In this document: positions 1-8,737 of the stretch, in pieces | Layout: each line of letters starts with the position of its first letter | Position numbering within the stretch: position 1 is the first letter of the stretch | Assembly: GCF_016722925.1 (NCBI RefSeq) | Contig: NZ_JAEQNC010000022.1 | Span: forward strand, 1 to 59,478 | Source: Phytoamicus setariae | Lineage (GTDB): Bacteria; Pseudomonadota; Alphaproteobacteria; Rhizobiales; Rhizobiaceae | Direction of reading: 5' to 3' | DNA: 59,478 bases | Made by a program: the position numbers and the translations under genes | Notes under the pieces: model-generated | Database searches by the model: none | What the model saw: the letters and a program-made list of their open reading frames with translations, nothing else | What the model was told of the DNA's origin: nothing

Positions 1-121
1 CCATAGAACCTCCGTTCTGTGTCGCGCATAAAATAGCGGTCCAAGCACGGAGGTCTCTCAACTACGATGTAGAACACGTCCAGTCCTCCACCGTAGGTGG
101 AGGTTTACTTACTTCATAAGA
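1..121. repeat. Hairpin-rich non-coding left edge
   Basis: No gene is visible in the first 121 bases. They hold a perfect 8-bp inverted repeat (ACCTCCGT at 8-15, ACGGAGGT at 47-54) and a tight hairpin at 85-103 (CCTCCACC, 3-nt loop, GGTGGAGG) followed by TTTAC. The same hairpin with another loop occurs at 59368-59386 near the other edge. Clustered imperfect palindromes of this kind are typical of the ends of IS200/IS605-type elements, but a transcription terminator reading rightward is an equal alternative; no transposase is in view. Confidence 0.4.
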
Positions 122-145
122 AAGGCGCGGCTTTCGCCGCGCCTT
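122..145 (-). terminator. Rho-independent terminator of the 1409-176 gene pair
   Basis: A 10-bp GC-rich stem (AAGGCGCGGC / GCCGCGCCTT) with a TTTC loop lies 31 nt beyond the stop codon at 176. Read on the minus strand it is followed by TTCTTATG, a modest U-rich tail. Confidence 0.75.
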
Positions 146-175
146 GACATCCCGCTGGGGAGCGACCCGTAGCCG

Positions 176-508
176 CTACCTCAAATGCATGGTCTGCTGA
201 TAGATGATCGTCGAACGGTTGCCGGAGCGGCAATAGCCGAGCATCGGCTTGGGCAGCTCGTCAAGCGCATCAACCATGGCACGGACCGCATCGGCCGTCG
301 GCGGGCCGCTGATCGGAATATGTACGGTCTCGATGCCGAACGCCTTGGCTCGGGCGGTGATTTCCGCAAAGCTCGGCTGACCGGGATCCTCGTTGTCCGG
401 CCGATGACAGGCGATCGACTTGAAACCGAGCGCCTGAAGCTGTTCGAGGTCCTCGATCGCGATCTGCGGCGAAACCGAATACTCGTCGTTGATTTGCCTG
501 ACGTCCAT
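176..508 (-). CDS. TIGR01244/DUF442-type rhodanese-phosphatase-like protein
   Basis: A 110-residue cytoplasmic protein. Near the C-terminus it carries YCRSGNRST, which fits the rhodanese-type CRxGxR active-site loop and also the cysteine loop of the DUF442 'beta-lactamase hydrolase-like' phosphatase family; the N-terminus (VRQINDEYSVSPQI) matches that family's usual opening. The ATG at 508 is preferred over the upstream ATG at 541 because AAGAAGGG sits about 8 nt before it. It is downstream of the epimerase-like gene by 61 nt and probably co-transcribed, ending in the hairpin at 122-145. Members are often linked to sulfide oxidation or persulfide chemistry, but nothing here shows the substrate. 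Family call is firm; reaction is not. Confidence 0.75.
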   Translation of the reverse strand: MDVRQINDEYSVSPQIAIEDLEQLQALGFKSIACHRPDNEDPGQPSFAEITARAKAFGIETVHIPISGPPTADAVRAMVDALDELPKPMLGYCRSGNRSTIIYQQTMHLR

Positions 509-569
509 GGCGCGACCCTTCTTCTGCAAAATGTGCGACATTACTATTGCGGCGGGAATTGCCCGTCAA

Positions 570-1409
570 TCATCGAAAGGCAAAACCCAGCGCATAGTCC
601 CTGGTCTCACCGGGCTGCAGCATATCCATCAAACCAAGGCTTTGCAGTTCGTCACGTCCCTTCCAGGGATGGCTGACGGGCTCGATTCCCAGCACATGCG
701 CGGGCGCTGCCTGATTGCGCCACATCTGAAGGTGCGGCAGTGTCGCGGTTGAAAACCATACATGCAGCGACTTGCCACCAACAGCCCTGATCGGGCCAAG
801 CTTGATGCGAGCGCGGTCGTCTTCATCAGACGCCGCCGGCACGCAGAACACGTGACCGTCGCCCTCACCGAAGATCCAGCCGATCCGCCCGCCCTCGAAT
901 GAGCGGCCGTCGAGCCCGGTGTTGCCGTCGAACAGATGCGCGCCGATATTCATGTGATACATCAGCATCGGAGGAAACGCCGTACTGCCCGTATTCTTCA
1001 CCTGGTCCCTCAGCGTGACCTCGCCGGTGCTGCGATCCACCTCCCAGGTTCGCGACACATCGGCCTGCCCCCCCTGCGCAAGCGGAACCGTGACCCTTGC
1101 CTGAATCTCCAGGAGGTCGCCCGAGCTGCGCTCGACGATGTCTGCCGGTTTCGTGCCTGCCATCGACCCATGCAACGGATACTTGCCTACCGACGTTCCC
1201 CCCAGCGGTTCGGGATGGCGGATGTGATCTGGACCGCAGGTGAACAGGAAACCGCCCACCGCATGCAGGATTCGCGGGTCGCCGTCGTCTGGCACCGCCT
1301 TGCCGGGCGCGATTTCGACACCGTCCACTTTCAGGGATCCGATATCCAGCGCCGAGCCCTTATCCAGCTCGAAAACCAACCCTTGATAGTTATCCACAAC
1401 CATATTCAT
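570..1409 (-). CDS. Aldose 1-epimerase-like protein (DUF4432 type)
   Basis: A 279-residue soluble beta-sandwich protein of the galactose-mutarotase fold. The features seen are FLFTCGPDHIRHPEP near residue 60, HGSMAGTKPA, the central MLMYHMNIGAHLFD, and EPVSHPWKGRDE near the C-terminus. The spaced His and Glu residues are where this fold binds the sugar ring. DUF4432 members have been linked to sugar epimerisation or isomerisation, but the substrate cannot be read from sequence. The start is ambiguous: GTG at 1418 lies only 2 nt from GGGGAG, so ATG at 1409 (about 11 nt) is chosen. It diverges from the L,D-transpeptidase across 187 nt that must hold both promoters. Confidence 0.7.
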   Translation of the reverse strand: MNMVVDNYQGLVFELDKGSALDIGSLKVDGVEIAPGKAVPDDGDPRILHAVGGFLFTCGPDHIRHPEPLGGTSVGKYPLHGSMAGTKPADIVERSSGDLLEIQARVTVPLAQGGQADVSRTWEVDRSTGEVTLRDQVKNTGSTAFPPMLMYHMNIGAHLFDGNTGLDGRSFEGGRIGWIFGEGDGHVFCVPAASDEDDRARIKLGPIRAVGGKSLHVWFSTATLPHLQMWRNQAAPAHVLGIEPVSHPWKGRDELQSLGLMDMLQPGETRDYALGFAFR

Positions 1410-1596
1410 TTTTTTCACTTCTCCCCGTGTGCCGAACTGAAACAGGTTTTTGCACCCGATGCTGCAAATCGGCCATAGGGAGGGAACAAAAAAGATTTTT
1501 TCACCCTTTATTCATCATCAGTTTAGAAATTCCACAATAGAGTCAAAATTCGAGTGTTTGGCTCACACGCTTCCTCAGGGTTCAAGAAGTTTGAAA

Positions 1597-3030
1597 ATGC
1601 GTCCGGAACTAAAGAAATCCATCCTCGTGCTTCCACTCCTCGCCATATTGGCTGGAGGGTCGGTGACTCACGCGCAGGATTGGTCTTCCGACGATCCCCG
1701 TGGCACGGTACTGGTGACGCCGGAAGGCGATCTTCTCGGCTATGTTCCTGACGCAGGCGACGTGACCGTGCGCTACAACAAGCGTGGCCGCAAGGTGCTG
1801 ATCGACCATTACGGCAACATCGTTGCGACCGAAATGCCGGCCACCCGCTATCTTTCCCGCCGCGAAAACCGCCGCGAACGACTGCCGGGCGTCGAATCCT
1901 ACGAGAACGATGGCGGACGCTACGCCAACAATCAGGACGACGGTTTCGGCAATCCTGAATACTTCCCCCAGCGGCCACGCAGCGATGATGAATCAGGCGA
2001 CGTGACCGGTTCAGTCCCGGGTTCGGACGATGGCCAGCAAGGTGTCTTCGAAGACCAGGCTCTGCCATCCGACGGTATCCAGAGCGACAACATGAACGGC
2101 GAGCAGGACCTGGCGGCGCTCGAGCCGCTGCAGCCGGTTATCGAAGTAAAACCCGACGTTCCGACTATTCCCCTGACTGGCAAGAAGTCGAAGTTCGAGA
2201 TTACTGCGCTACAGGTGTTTCTGGATCGCGAAGGCGCGTCGCCCGGTGTGATCGACGGCAAGATGGGCTCGAACGTCACCAAGGCGCTGGTTGCGTACGA
2301 AAAAATCAGCGGCGAAACACTCGATCCGAACAATACCGAGGATATCCTGACGCGCCTGGGCTTCAGTGGCGGACTGCCGGTCACCAGCTATACGATTACG
2401 TCGGCCGATGCTGCCGGCCCTTATGTCGCCTCCATACCCGAGGACTACTCGCAGAAGGCTGCACTGCCGTCGATGGCCTATACCAGCGTGACCGAGGCAT
2501 TGGCCGAACGTTTTCACATGGACGAAAACTATCTGAAGGAACTCAACCCGGGCGTCGACTTCACCATGCCGGGGTCAACAATCAAGGTGATCAATCCCGG
2601 TGCTGTCAAGAAGGCCGGAGTTTCCCGCATAGTCGCAGACAAGGCGCGCAAGCAGCTGTTTGCCTATGACGAGGCCGGCGGGCTGATTGCCTCCTACCCG
2701 GCATCGATCGGTTCGAGCGACACCCCTTCTCCATCAGGGGTGCATATCGTGGAGCGCATCGCGCTCGATCCGAACTACACCTACAATCCGAAGATCAATT
2801 TCCAGCAGGGTCAGAACACCAAGGTACTGACCATTCCGCCGGGCCCCAATGGACCTGTCGGCACTGTCTGGATCGCGCTCGACAAACCGACCTACGGGAT
2901 TCACGGCACCCCCGATCCTTCGCGCATCGGCCGCTCCCAGAGCCATGGTTGTATCCGGCTGACGAACTGGGACGCAACCGAACTCGCCAAGATGGTCAAG
3001 CCGGGCGTGGCGGTCGAATTCATCGACTAA
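1597..3030 (+). CDS. Secreted L,D-transpeptidase (YkuD) with peptidoglycan-binding domain
   Basis: A 477-residue exported enzyme that makes 3-3 cross-links in peptidoglycan or anchors proteins to it. Residues 1-26 form a Sec signal peptide ending in THAQD. A variable Asp/Pro-rich region follows, then a peptidoglycan-binding motif (LQVFLDREGASPGVIDGKMG), a LysM-like stretch, and the C-terminal YkuD domain with IHGTPDP and SHGCIRLTNWD. The catalytic Cys is about residue 452. ATG at 1597 is chosen because the signal peptide begins there; an in-frame extension to 1450 gives an implausible leader. Rhizobiales carry many YkuD paralogues, in keeping with polar growth. Which one this is cannot be said. 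Confidence 0.9.
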   Translation: MRPELKKSILVLPLLAILAGGSVTHAQDWSSDDPRGTVLVTPEGDLLGYVPDAGDVTVRYNKRGRKVLIDHYGNIVATEMPATRYLSRRENRRERLPGVESYENDGGRYANNQDDGFGNPEYFPQRPRSDDESGDVTGSVPGSDDGQQGVFEDQALPSDGIQSDNMNGEQDLAALEPLQPVIEVKPDVPTIPLTGKKSKFEITALQVFLDREGASPGVIDGKMGSNVTKALVAYEKISGETLDPNNTEDILTRLGFSGGLPVTSYTITSADAAGPYVASIPEDYSQKAALPSMAYTSVTEALAERFHMDENYLKELNPGVDFTMPGSTIKVINPGAVKKAGVSRIVADKARKQLFAYDEAGGLIASYPASIGSSDTPSPSGVHIVERIALDPNYTYNPKINFQQGQNTKVLTIPPGPNGPVGTVWIALDKPTYGIHGTPDPSRIGRSQSHGCIRLTNWDATELAKMVKPGVAVEFID

Positions 3031-3075
3031 TCTGTTTTCAGACGGCAATCTGCACGTTTTCGTCGCGGTAGCGAC

Positions 3076-3092
3076 TTAAGCGAACATTAACC
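3076..3092 (+). promoter_or_regulatory. Candidate CtrA box upstream of the oxoamine synthase gene
   Basis: TTAA-GCGAACA-TTAACC is an exact match to the alphaproteobacterial CtrA consensus TTAA-N7-TTAAC. It lies in the 256-nt gap about 195 nt before the ATG at 3287. The second half also reads TTAACCAT, the rhizobial half-site. Binding is inferred from the pattern only. Confidence 0.5.
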
Positions 3093-3162
3093 ATAAATTG
3101 CTAAATTAGTCCCGAATTGGCACATGTGCCGTATCAGGACAATTGACTTAAATCTGGCGTTT

Positions 3163-3185
3163 GTTAATCTTTATAAAAGGTTAAC
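3163..3185. promoter_or_regulatory. Near-perfect palindrome, candidate operator
   Basis: GTTAATCTTT-ATA-AAAGGTTAAC: 10-bp arms with 9 of 10 pairs and a 3-nt centre, about 100 nt before the ATG at 3287. It has the size and symmetry of a dimeric regulator site. No regulator is encoded beside it. Confidence 0.4.
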
Positions 3186-3286
3186 GCGTTCTGTTCAACA
3201 TAGTTGAATCCCCCCGCTATACCGTCCCATACGTGAATAGTCAGCCACTCATAAATAATGCTGCGTGTATAGCTGAAGGAAATTCC

Positions 3287-4657
3287 ATGTTCGAAAACAT
3301 TCCCGGCGAATTAAGAACCAGTCTCCCTGCAGTAGAAAAACACAACCACCCCGTCAATCTTCTTTCTCGTTGGGATGAATCCGGCGACTGGTGGGAGCAG
3401 CGGGTCCAATTCAAGATAGATCCCTACCAGAAGTATTCGACCGGCCGGGTAGGCAGTTTCATCGAAGGCGCCCATCGCGACGGAACTCCGTTCAGCGGCA
3501 ACAATTTCGCCAGTCAGGACTATCTTTCTCTCTCTTCTCATCCCAAGCTGATCGAAGCGGCAAAGGCGGCGATCGACACATACGGTCTGCACAGCGCCGG
3601 ATCCGCTGCCCTCATGGGCAACACCGCGCTCTCCGTCGCTTTGGAACGCCGTCTGGAAACTTTCCTCGGTTACGATGATGTTGTGGTGTTCCCCATTGGA
3701 TGGGCGGCGGGCTATGGCGCGGTCAAGACGCTGGTGAAGCCCACCGACCATGTCGTGATCGATATTCTCGCCCACGCCTGCCTGCAGGAAGCAGCACGCG
3801 ACGCCACTGACAATGTGCATATGCACTCCCATCTCAACCTTCGCGCCGTGGAAAGCCGCCTCGCCCGCATCCGCCGCGAAGACGAGACCTGCGGCATCCT
3901 TGTGGTGACCGAAACGCTGTTCTCGATGGACAGCGACCTGCCCAATATCCCCGAACTTCAGGAAATCTGCCGTCGTTTCAATGCCACCCTGCTCGTCGAT
4001 TGCGCCCACGATCTCGGTGCACTTGGGGAAACCGGGCGTGGAAAACTTGAGGACTTCGGTATCGTCGGCGGTGTGGACATACTCGTCGGCGCATTCTCCA
4101 AAAGCTTTGCCTCGATGGGCGGCTTCGTTGCTTCAAACAGCAAGGGTCTTCGTTTCGGCCTGCGCGGGCAATGCGGTCCTTCGACATTCACCAATGCCAT
4201 GTCGCCGATCCAGGCTGCGACCATTCTTGCTGCGCTCGACATAATCGAGAGCGAAGAAGGTGCCGAGCGTCGACGTCGGCTGATGGCAAACAGCATCCGC
4301 CTGCGCGAAGGGCTGGAGGCGGAAGGCTTTGAGGTTCTGGGCAAACCCAGCGCAGTCGTTCCGATGCTGATCGGCGACATACTTCTTGCACGATTGATGA
4401 CCCGGTACGCCGTCGACTTCGGCGGCATCGTCAACCTGGTCGAACATCCTGCCGTCGCCCGCAATGCCTGCCGCTGGCGCTTGCAGGTCATGGCCGACCA
4501 CACCGACGAACAGATCGATGCCATGATCGAAGTCGCTGGCAAGGCGCGCGAAATGGCTGAAATGCACTGCGAGTGGCTGTCTGCCAACGACAACAGCGAG
4601 GGCAATGTCGAAGTGGTTCCGGCTGTTGCCGAGATCCGTGCTGCCGCCGCCGAATAA
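3287..4657 (+). CDS. PLP-dependent alpha-oxoamine synthase family protein
   Basis: A 456-residue fold-type I PLP enzyme of the family containing 8-amino-7-oxononanoate synthase, 5-aminolevulinate synthase, serine palmitoyltransferase and CqsA, which condense an amino acid with an acyl thioester and release CO2. Seen are FASQDYLSLSSHP, GLHSAGSAALMGNT, the Asp/His pair in LLVDCAHDLGALG, and the Schiff-base lysine in GAFSKSFASMGGF (about residue 272). The extra N-terminal 90 residues and the acidic C-terminal tail are longer than in BioF. The ATG at 3287 follows GAAGGAAA; an upstream GTG at 3233 lacks such a site. No biotin, haem or acyl-carrier genes adjoin it, so the product is unknown; sphingoid-base or signal synthesis are possibilities. 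Confidence 0.8.
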   Translation: MFENIPGELRTSLPAVEKHNHPVNLLSRWDESGDWWEQRVQFKIDPYQKYSTGRVGSFIEGAHRDGTPFSGNNFASQDYLSLSSHPKLIEAAKAAIDTYGLHSAGSAALMGNTALSVALERRLETFLGYDDVVVFPIGWAAGYGAVKTLVKPTDHVVIDILAHACLQEAARDATDNVHMHSHLNLRAVESRLARIRREDETCGILVVTETLFSMDSDLPNIPELQEICRRFNATLLVDCAHDLGALGETGRGKLEDFGIVGGVDILVGAFSKSFASMGGFVASNSKGLRFGLRGQCGPSTFTNAMSPIQAATILAALDIIESEEGAERRRRLMANSIRLREGLEAEGFEVLGKPSAVVPMLIGDILLARLMTRYAVDFGGIVNLVEHPAVARNACRWRLQVMADHTDEQIDAMIEVAGKAREMAEMHCEWLSANDNSEGNVEVVPAVAEIRAAAAE

Positions 4658-4767
4658 ATCCATAACAACACAGCAATCCAGCACATGGAAATGGCCACGC
4701 GGCTGTTTCCGTGGTGTATTTGCCGTGCTAAGCCTCATGCCCGATCGAACCTGACAGCGCGTGCATC

Positions 4768-6060
4768 ATGGGCCATACCGACAACCAAAAGAACCTCTGG
4801 ACTTTCTCTGCTCCTCCCGCGCCAGCAACCGGCCCGGTCTCGCAAAATCTCAACACCACAGTCGCAATTGTCGGCGGCGGCTTTACCGGTCTTTCGGCAG
4901 CGTTGCACCTAGCGCAGACGGGCGTCGACTGTGTGGTGCTGGAGGCCATCCAGATCGGTCACGGCGGCTCCGGTCGCAATGTCGGTCTCGTCAATGCAGG
5001 AATGTGGCTGCCGCCGGACGACGTCGTCGCGGCCCTCGGCCAAGAGACCGGCAACAGGCTGCTTGACGAACTCGGCGCCGGGCCCGGTTTGGTCTTCGAT
5101 TTGATCGAAAAGCATGGCATCGACTGCGAAGCGGTACGTAACGGAACTTTGCATCTCGCGGTCGGCGAAGCTGGCGTTAAGGACATTGCCGGCCGTGCCC
5201 GCCAATGGCAGCAACGCGGCGCTCCCGTAGAGGCACTGCCAGCCAGCGAGGCGGCACGATTGACGGGTGCCCAGGGCTTTCACGGCGCGTTGCTCGATCG
5301 ACGGGCCGGAACCGTACAACCGCTCGGTTATGCACGGGGGCTTGCCGCAGCCGCCATGAAGGCGGGCGCGAAGATCTACACCGGCTCACCGGTTACCTCG
5401 GCCAGGCAGCAGAATGGCACAATTGTCCTGACGACGGCAGGCGGCACGATTACCGCCGAAAAGCTCATCGTCGCCAGCAATGTCTATAGTTCCGTCGTAC
5501 CCGGCATGAACTGGAGCGACCATAGCCAGGAACTGGCGATCCTCAACTATTTCCAGTTCGCGACCAATCCCCTCCCCGCCAATGTCATCAGCAGGATCCT
5601 GCCCGAGGAACACGGCACCTGGGATACGGGCTTGGTGATGACGTCTTTCCGGCGGGACAAAGCCGGACGCCTGATCTTCGGATCGATCGGTGCGCTCGAC
5701 GGGGTCTCCACAGCCACGCATCGGGCATTTGCACGACGCTCGGTCAAGGCGCTTTTTCCCTTTATAGGCGACTTCGATCTCGAATATTGGTGGGACGGCA
5801 AGATCGGCATGACCACCAACAGCCTGCCGGTCTTTCATCAGCCGGCTGAAAACATCTGGTCGATCACTGGCTACAACGGCCGCGGCATTGCACCGGGCAC
5901 GGTCTTCGGCAGAGCGCTGGCCCATGTCGTTCAGGGAGAACGCACGGCCATGGCGCTAACGACGTCGCCCGTGACGCCCGACCCGATGCGCGGCATGAAA
6001 ACGCTCTTCTACAAGAGCGGCGCGCTGGCCAAGCATTTTATCGACCGCCGATTCGGGTAG
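4768..6060 (+). CDS. FAD-dependent amine oxidoreductase (DAO family, PuuB-like)
   Basis: A 430-residue flavoprotein of the D-amino-acid-oxidase superfamily. The ADP-binding Rossmann motif IVGGGFTGLSAALHLA is at about residues 33-48, a GHGGSGRNVG loop follows, and the C-terminal GYNGRGIAPGTVFGRALA closes the FAD site. This layout is shared with gamma-glutamylputrescine oxidase and other amine or sarcosine-type oxidases. It lies 110 nt after the oxoamine synthase gene on the same strand and converges on the leftward amine operon, whose ligase and dehydrogenases would fit an amine oxidase. Whether it belongs to that pathway is inference. Confidence 0.8.
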   Translation: MGHTDNQKNLWTFSAPPAPATGPVSQNLNTTVAIVGGGFTGLSAALHLAQTGVDCVVLEAIQIGHGGSGRNVGLVNAGMWLPPDDVVAALGQETGNRLLDELGAGPGLVFDLIEKHGIDCEAVRNGTLHLAVGEAGVKDIAGRARQWQQRGAPVEALPASEAARLTGAQGFHGALLDRRAGTVQPLGYARGLAAAAMKAGAKIYTGSPVTSARQQNGTIVLTTAGGTITAEKLIVASNVYSSVVPGMNWSDHSQELAILNYFQFATNPLPANVISRILPEEHGTWDTGLVMTSFRRDKAGRLIFGSIGALDGVSTATHRAFARRSVKALFPFIGDFDLEYWWDGKIGMTTNSLPVFHQPAENIWSITGYNGRGIAPGTVFGRALAHVVQGERTAMALTTSPVTPDPMRGMKTLFYKSGALAKHFIDRRFG

Positions 6061-6146
6061 CTGGCCCAGTATTACAAACGCGCGTGACTACGCCAAACGC
6101 CAGGTCTTCAACGTAGCGTTGGTTCAGTCGCCAAATCTGAAGCCAC

Positions 6147-6177
6147 AAAAAAATGCGGGGCCTGTCGGCCCCGCATT
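6147..6177 (-). terminator. Terminator of the leftward amine operon
   Basis: A GC-rich stem AATGCGGGGCC / GGCCCCGCATT with a TGTC loop lies 17 nt beyond the stop at 6194. On the minus strand it is followed by seven T residues. On the plus strand the tail is weaker (ATTCATTATTT), so it may also end the FAD oxidase transcript. Confidence 0.85.
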
Positions 6178-6193
6178 CATTATTTCAGTTGGA

Positions 6194-7339
6194 TCAAATG
6201 CATTCGTGGAAGAGCTTCTTGGCAGCTTCCAGGGTCAATTCGACCGGATTTCCACCTGCGGTCGGGTCGACGATCGCCATGGCGGCCATTTCGTCGATGC
6301 GGGACGTGTCGACGCCCAGAGCCGACAGCTTGTCCGGAACGCTGAGTTCCTCGCGCAGTTGCAGCACATAGTCGTAGAAGCCATTGAACCCGCCCGAAAT
6401 GCCGAGATAGGCGGCGGCGGCCGTGATCTTGTCCTCGATTGCCGGGCGGTTAAAGCGCAGCACGGGCGGCATCACAACGGCGTTGGTCATGCCATGGTGA
6501 GTGTTGTAGATGGCGCCGACCGGATGCGACAGCGAATGGATGGCGCCAAGCCCCTTCTGGAAGGCGACTGCGCCCATGGCTGCAGCCGACATCATATGTG
6601 TGCGCGCCTCGATATCGGCACCATGCTTGTAAGCGGCAAGCAGATTTTCCTTCACCAGCCGCAGGCCTTCCAGCGCAATGCCCTGGCTCATCGGGTGATA
6701 GAAGGGCGAGCAATAGGCTTCCAGGCAATGCGCGAATGCGTCCATGCCGGTACCCGCCGTAATGACCTTCGGCATGCCGACAGTCAGTTCAGGGTCGCAG
6801 ATCGTCACGCCCGGAAGGAACTTCGGGTGGAAGATGACCTTCTTGGTATGGGTTTCGGAATTGGTGATCACCGAGGCGCGGCCGACTTCCGAGCCGGTGC
6901 CGGCGGTTGTCGGCACGGCGACGATCGGGGCAATGCCCGCCGTGCTGGCGCGCGTCCACCAGTCGCCGACATCCTCGAAATCCCAAACCGGACGGGTCTG
7001 GCCGGCCATGAAGGCCACGCATTTGCCGAGATCGAGGCCCGAGCCGCCGCCGAAAGCGACGACGCCGTCGTGGCCGCCGTCCTTGAACGCCTTGACGCCA
7101 GCGGCAAGGTTCTTGTCGTTCGGGTTCGGATCGACATCAGCGAAGATCGCACGGCCAAGACCGCCGGCTTCCAGAATGTCCCGTGCATTCTGGGTGATCG
7201 GCATTGGCGCAAGGCCGCGGTCGGTGATCAGCAGCGGGTTCTTCATGCCGAGCGACTTGCAGTGATCGGCGAGTTCCTTGATCCGCCCTGCCCCCATCTT
7301 GATGGCGGTGGGGTAGCTCCAGTTTGCGGTGATGGACAT
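6194..7339 (-). CDS. Iron-containing (group III) alcohol dehydrogenase
   Basis: A 381-residue NAD(P)-dependent, metal-dependent alcohol dehydrogenase. The Rossmann half has GGGSGLDLGKCVAFMAG near residues 93-110. The C-terminal helical half holds the metal site: GTGMDAFAHCLEAY (Asp, His), SLSHPVGAIYNTHHG (His, His). Its ATG at 7339 shares one base with the TAA of the aldehyde dehydrogenase (TAATG), so translation is coupled and the two products are probably made in step. That coupling suggests consecutive oxidation of an alcohol to aldehyde to acid. Substrate unknown. It is the last gene of the operon. Confidence 0.88.
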   Translation of the reverse strand: MSITANWSYPTAIKMGAGRIKELADHCKSLGMKNPLLITDRGLAPMPITQNARDILEAGGLGRAIFADVDPNPNDKNLAAGVKAFKDGGHDGVVAFGGGSGLDLGKCVAFMAGQTRPVWDFEDVGDWWTRASTAGIAPIVAVPTTAGTGSEVGRASVITNSETHTKKVIFHPKFLPGVTICDPELTVGMPKVITAGTGMDAFAHCLEAYCSPFYHPMSQGIALEGLRLVKENLLAAYKHGADIEARTHMMSAAAMGAVAFQKGLGAIHSLSHPVGAIYNTHHGMTNAVVMPPVLRFNRPAIEDKITAAAAYLGISGGFNGFYDYVLQLREELSVPDKLSALGVDTSRIDEMAAMAIVDPTAGGNPVELTLEAAKKLFHECI

Positions 7340-8721
7340 TAGACTGACTTTCTCAGGTGATAGGATTTCGGACGGGTAAGATTGTGAAAGCCGAGAACCG
7401 ACAGCGAGCCGCCACGGCCGGTTTCCTTGACGCCGGTCCAGCAAAGCGCCGGGTCGAGATAATCGGCGCGGTTCATGAACACCGTGCCGCTTTCGAGCTC
7501 GTCGCCAATACGCGCCGCCCGCTTGACGTCCTTCGTCCACAGCGATGCGGTCAGGCCGTATTTGCAATCGTTCATCAGCGCGAGCGCTTCGGCGTCGTTC
7601 TTGACCTTCATGATGCCGACAGCCGGACCGAAGGTTTCCTCGTTCATGAACGACATGGAATGATCGACATCCACCAGCACCTGCGGCGCAATGTAGGCGC
7701 CGCCATCGTCCTGCGGGAACAGCTTGGGATCGACCAGCGCCTTGGCACCCTTGGCGACAGCTTCGGCGATCTGGGCGCGCACGGTGGCGGCAAAGCGCCG
7801 GTGTGCCATCGGGCCGAGCGTGGTGGACGCATCGAGCGGATTGCCGAGCTTGTAGTTGGAGACCCAGGCCACCGACTTCTCGACAAAGGCATCGTAGAGG
7901 TTCTCATTGACATAGATGCGCTCGATACCGCAGCAGCACTGGCCGGAATTGTAGGTCGCGCCATCCATCAGCGTATCGACGGCAGCATCAAGATCGGCAT
8001 CTTCCATCACATAGCCGGGATCCTTGCCGCCGAGTTCGAGGCCAACGCCGGTAAATGTGCCGGCAGCGGCACGCTCAATCGTGCGTCCGCCTTCGACGGA
8101 ACCGGTGAAGTTGATGAAGTTGAACTGGCCGTCGGCGATCAGCGCCGAGGTCGTGGCATGATCGAGGAAGACATTGATGAAAACGTCTTCGGGAACGCCT
8201 GCCTCAACGAAAGCCCGCACCATCCGCTCGCCGACCAACAGGGTCTGGCTGGCATGCTTGATGACCACGACGTTACCCGCCATCAGCGCCGGTGCTACCG
8301 TGTTGATCGCGGTCATGTAGGGGTAGTTCCACGGTGCGATGACGAAGACGACGCCGTGCGGCTCACGGGTGATATAGCGCTCGAACTTGTCGCTTTTTTC
8401 CACATTCAATGGCGCCAACGCATCGTGAGCAATGGAGGCCACGTAGTTGGAGCGTTCATTGAAACCCTTGAATTCACCGCCGTATTTGATTGGACGACCC
8501 ATCTGCCATGCCAGTTCGGTGACGACTTCGTCGGCCATTTCATTGAGGCGCGCCACGCCCTTCAGCACGAGCGAAACGCGCTCCTCGAGCGGACGTTTCG
8601 CCCAGGACTTCTGCGCCTTGCGCGCCCGCGCAATCGCCGCCTTGGCGTCTTCAAAACTCATGGCCGGACGTTCGGCATAAACCGAGCCGTCGACCGGCGA
8701 AATGCATTGGATCATCGTCAT
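7339..8721 (-). CDS. NAD(P)-dependent aldehyde dehydrogenase
   Basis: A 460-residue aldehyde dehydrogenase. Seen are the cofactor-binding VFVIAPWNYPYMTAIN and NFTGSVEGGRTIERAA, the general-base Glu in GVGLELGGKDPGYVMEDAD, the active-site Cys within NSGQCCCGIERIYV, and the late EETFGPAVGIMKV. It converts an aldehyde to a carboxylate in the cytoplasm. In gamma-glutamyl amine pathways this step is done by PuuC-like enzymes, and the gene shares an operon here with a glutamine-synthetase-like ligase. GGAG lies about 9 nt before the ATG. It starts 16 nt after the toxin gene stop, with no terminator between. Confidence 0.9.
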   Translation of the reverse strand: MTMIQCISPVDGSVYAERPAMSFEDAKAAIARARKAQKSWAKRPLEERVSLVLKGVARLNEMADEVVTELAWQMGRPIKYGGEFKGFNERSNYVASIAHDALAPLNVEKSDKFERYITREPHGVVFVIAPWNYPYMTAINTVAPALMAGNVVVIKHASQTLLVGERMVRAFVEAGVPEDVFINVFLDHATTSALIADGQFNFINFTGSVEGGRTIERAAAGTFTGVGLELGGKDPGYVMEDADLDAAVDTLMDGATYNSGQCCCGIERIYVNENLYDAFVEKSVAWVSNYKLGNPLDASTTLGPMAHRRFAATVRAQIAEAVAKGAKALVDPKLFPQDDGGAYIAPQVLVDVDHSMSFMNEETFGPAVGIMKVKNDAEALALMNDCKYGLTASLWTKDVKRAARIGDELESGTVFMNRADYLDPALCWTGVKETGRGGSLSVLGFHNLTRPKSYHLRKSV

Positions 8722-8737
8722 TTTCTACTGCTCCAGT

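Noticed and set aside
6119-7342. A 407-codon rightward open frame over the iron alcohol dehydrogenase
   Set aside because: It is antisense to a gene with intact metal motifs, has no recognisable domain, and comes from the GC-rich codon bias of the true gene.
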